In this document: positions 5,676-7,723 of the stretch, piece by piece
Layout: every line of letters starts with the position of its first letter
Numbering within the stretch: the first letter of the stretch is position 1
Assembly (NCBI GenBank): GCA_913776795.1
Contig: CAJYRH010000652.1
Coordinates: forward strand, 1 to 7,723
Source of the DNA: an uncultured Pseudorhodoferax sp.
GTDB lineage: Bacteria; Pseudomonadota; Gammaproteobacteria; Burkholderiales; Burkholderiaceae
Reading direction: 5' to 3'
Length of the DNA: 7,723 nt
The notes under the pieces: model-generated
What the model was told of the DNA's origin: nothing
What the model saw: the letters and a program-made list of their open reading frames with translations, nothing else
Databases searched by the model: none
Position numbers and translations under genes: made by a program

Positions 5676-7363
5676 TCAGACCCTTTCGCGACGCAGTTCG
5701 CGCCGCAGGATCTTGCCCACGTTGCTCTTGGGCAGCTCGTCGCGGAACTCGATGTGCTTGGGGCGCTTGTAGCCGGTCAGGTTTTCCTGGCAGTGGCGCG
5801 AGACATCGTCTTCGGACAGCGACGGATCGCTGCGCACCACGAACACCTTGATGGCCTCGCCCTGCTTTTCATCGGGAATGCCGATGGCAGCGCACTCGAC
5901 CACGCCAGGACAAAGCGAGATGACGTTCTCGAGCTCGTTGGGAAACACATTGAAGCCGCTGACCAGGATCATGTCCTTCTTGCGGTCGACGATGCGGAAA
6001 TAGCCCTGTGCGTCCATGGTGCCGATGTCGCCGGTGCGCATGTAGCCATCGGGTGTGAAGGCCGCCGCGGTTTCATCGGGGCGCTCGTAGTAGCCGCGCA
6101 TCACGTTCGGACCCTTGATGCAGATCTCGCCGGCCTCGCCCTGCGCCAGCGTTGTCCCATCGTCGTCCTTGATCGCGATGGAAATGCCTGGGAGCGGCAG
6201 GCCGATGGTGCCGCTGAATGCCGTCGCCGTGACCGGGTTGTTGGTGCCGATGGCCACGGTCTCGCTCATGCCCCAGCCCTCGATCATCGGGCAGCCCGTG
6301 ACATCGAACCATTGCCTGGCCGTGCCCTCGGAAGCGGCCATGCCTCCGGCCTGCGAAACGCACAGGTGCGAGAAGTCCAGGTGCTTGAACTGCGGATGCT
6401 GCAGCAGTGCGTTGAACAAGGTGTTGACGCCGGGAAGCAGATGGAAGGGCCGGGCCTTGAGCACCTCGACGAACTTGCCGATGTCGCGTGGGTTGGGGAT
6501 CAGCGTCAGGTGCGAGCCGAGCCGAATGGCCAGCAGGCACAGGGTCAGCGCGAAGATGTGGTACAGCGGCAGCGCTGCGATGCTGTTGACCTTGCGCAGA
6601 TCGCCGACACGTGCGAGAGCGGGAGAGAACCAGGCCTCGGACTGCAGCACGCCGGCGATCACGTTGGCGTGCGTCAGCACGGCGCCCTTGGACAGGCCGG
6701 TCGTGCCGCCCGTGTATTGGAGAAAGGCAATGCTCTGCAGCGTGGCCTGGCCTGGCCGCAGGCCGCGCCGCCCGCCCTCGGCCAGCACCGTGCGAAAGGG
6801 CGTCACGGTGCGCCCCCCGTCCAGTGGCAACTGAACTCCGGGACCATCTTGGCCAGATGGCGCACGGCGAACGTGAGCCACGGACCGTAGAAGGTGCCGA
6901 GCATGTCGCCCATCGAAGCCACGACCACGTGCCGGACCGGCGTCTCGGCGATCACGCTCTCCAGCGTGTGCGCGAAGTTCTCGAGGATCACGATGGCGCT
7001 GGCGCCGGAGTCTTTCAGCTGGTGCGCCAACTCGCGCGCCGTGTACAGCGGATTGACGTTCACACAGGTGTAACCAGCCCGCAGCACACCAGCCATCGTC
7101 ACCGCGAACTGGGGAATGTTGGGCAGCATGATGGCCACGCGCTCGCCCTCCTGCAGCCCCATGCCCTGCAGCCATGCACCTACGGCGGCCGATGCCTCGT
7201 CGAGCTCGCGGTAGGACATCCAGCAGTCCATGCACACTGAGAAGGGCTGCGCAGCATTCTTTTTGAACGATTCCTCCAGCAGTTGTGCGAGTGAGCGGTA
7301 ACGCGCGACGTCCACCTCATGCGGCACGTTCGGGGGGTAGCTGTCCAACCAGGGCATGGCCAT
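5676..7363 (-). pseudogene. fadD: Long-chain fatty-acid-CoA ligase (FadD type), interrupted by a one-base frameshift
   Basis: The ligase activates fatty acids to acyl-CoA using ATP. Start 7363 has AAGGAG just upstream. The first frame gives residues 1-178 (MAMPWLDSYPP ... HLAKMVPEFS) and, if simply continued, ends at TGA 6803-6805 after 186 residues. The expected continuation (LPLDGGRTVTPF ... ) is in another frame. Restoring one base at about 6829-6832 (AG-TTG on the minus strand) rejoins them as EFSLPLDGG and yields 562 residues, against 561 for E. coli FadD. All family motifs then appear: YTGGTTGLSKG (217-227), IEGWGMSET (361-369), the FACS motif from GYMRTGD to GFNVFPNELE (440-479) and catalytic Lys551 in NVGKIL. 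The rest of the gene is undamaged, so the lesion is recent or a sequencing error in a short T-run. Downstream is the hydratase, giving a beta-oxidation unit. Unless repaired, the product would lack its ATP-binding and C-terminal domains. Confidence 0.9.
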
Positions 7364-7422
7364 CGGTGTCTCCTTGTGCGGCGGCATTGTGCTCAGCACG
7401 GGCGCGGCCGCCAGCGGGGCTT

Positions 7423-7432
7423 GCCCTAGGGC
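7423..7432. repeat. 10-bp palindrome in the divergent promoter region
   Basis: GCCCTAGGGC is self-complementary and lies near the middle of the 98-base gap between the fadD-type gene (leftward) and the hydrolase-like gene (rightward). On the plus strand it is followed directly by GACAAT, which could serve as a weak -10 box for the rightward gene. A role as operator for either gene is only a guess. Confidence 0.3.
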
Positions 7433-7461
7433 GACAATGCGGGTCCCCGCCGCACCACCCC

Positions 7462-7723
7462 ATGCTCGCACGCCTGCAACGACTGCTTTGCCTCCTCGCC
7501 TGCCTGCTGGTCCTGGCGTGGCTGGCGGGTTGGTGGAGCTGGTCCCCGCTGATGGCGCTGGCGGGCCTGACCTTGCCGCCCGCTGGCTACGGCGCCCTGC
7601 TGGCCTGCGAATTCGTGCTGCTGGCGCGCCACCGTGACGACCCGGCCCCCACCCCGAGCCCGATGCAGCTCCTGGCGGCCTGGTGGGGCGAGCTGCGCAG
7701 CGGCATGCGGGTCTTCTTCTGGC
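7462..7723 (+). CDS. N-terminus of a membrane-anchored protein, probably lipase-like alpha/beta hydrolase (cut by window end)
   Basis: From ATG 7462 the frame stays open for 87 codons to the window end. Residues about 8-25 (LLCLLACLLVLAWLAGWW) and 28-55 are hydrophobic, suggesting two membrane segments or a signal anchor plus one. They are followed by RHRDDPAPTPSP and MQLLAAWWGELRSGMRVFFW. The pattern of two hydrophobic stretches, then HRDDPAP and a QLL.AWWGE...VFFW block, resembles the start of Comamonadaceae proteins that carry an alpha/beta-hydrolase (lipase/esterase) domain further on. That is recalled from the family pattern; the catalytic part is outside the window. The ribosome site is not evident. 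The gene is divergent from the fadD-type gene, and a lipase next to fatty-acid activation would make sense, but that link is inferred. Confidence 0.65.
   Translation, partial: MLARLQRLLCLLACLLVLAWLAGWWSWSPLMALAGLTLPPAGYGALLACEFVLLARHRDDPAPTPSPMQLLAAWWGELRSGMRVFFW

Noticed and set aside
6803..6840. Programmed ribosomal frameshift in the fadD-type gene
   Set aside because: No slippery heptamer or following structure is evident, and FadD proteins are not known to use frameshifting; a simple one-base loss explains the data.
5514..6890. Long plus-strand open frame opposite the ligase gene
   Set aside because: It is antisense to recognisable FadD motifs and has no motifs of its own.

Overview
The window looks like a GC-rich chromosomal segment from a betaproteobacterium, most likely Burkholderiales/Comamonadaceae. 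That placement is inferred from codon use, the style of the FadD and enoyl-CoA hydratase proteins, and the lipase-type protein at the right edge. No database comparison was possible.

Layout from left to right: (1) 1-577, minus strand: the 3' part of a DUF421/YetF-type membrane protein gene that runs off the left edge and appears to lack its usual first membrane helix. (2) 578-816: a divergent intergenic region with two perfect inverted repeats. (3) 817-1980 and 2042-3841, plus strand: a probable two-gene operon. It encodes a zinc- and NAD-dependent alcohol/formaldehyde-dehydrogenase-like enzyme, then an exported protein that joins a sorbosone/PQQ-sugar-dehydrogenase-type beta-propeller to a C-terminal YbhB/PEBP (Raf-kinase-inhibitor-like) domain. 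(4) 3842-4720: nearly 900 bases with no convincing gene. They hold several inverted repeats, a cluster of CTGTTGCGTT repeats and a pair of TGCCTACAG repeats close to the 3' end of a tRNA gene. (5) 4721-4797, minus strand: an elongator-type tRNA-Met (CAT anticodon) with its own -10 box and a strong intrinsic terminator. (6) 4835-5614 and 5676-7363, minus strand: enoyl-CoA hydratase and, upstream of it, a fadD-type long-chain acyl-CoA ligase. The ligase is split by a one-base frameshift near 6830. (7) 7364-7461: a short divergent promoter region with a 10-bp palindrome. (8) 7462-7723, plus strand: the start of a membrane-anchored protein resembling the N-terminus of lipase-like alpha/beta hydrolases.

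The genes form two themes. The minus-strand unit fadD - enoyl-CoA hydratase supplies fatty-acid activation and the hydration step of beta-oxidation, and transcription may continue into the tRNA before stopping at 4681-4712. The plus-strand pair combines a cytosolic alcohol/aldehyde oxidoreductase with an exported sugar-oxidoreductase-like fusion; a shared pathway is plausible but not shown.

No clear new multi-gene system (defence, CRISPR, toxin-antitoxin or complete mobile element) is visible. The most notable items are the propeller-PEBP fusion, the broken fadD, and the repeat-bearing gene-free stretch next to the tRNA, which may be an old integration site.
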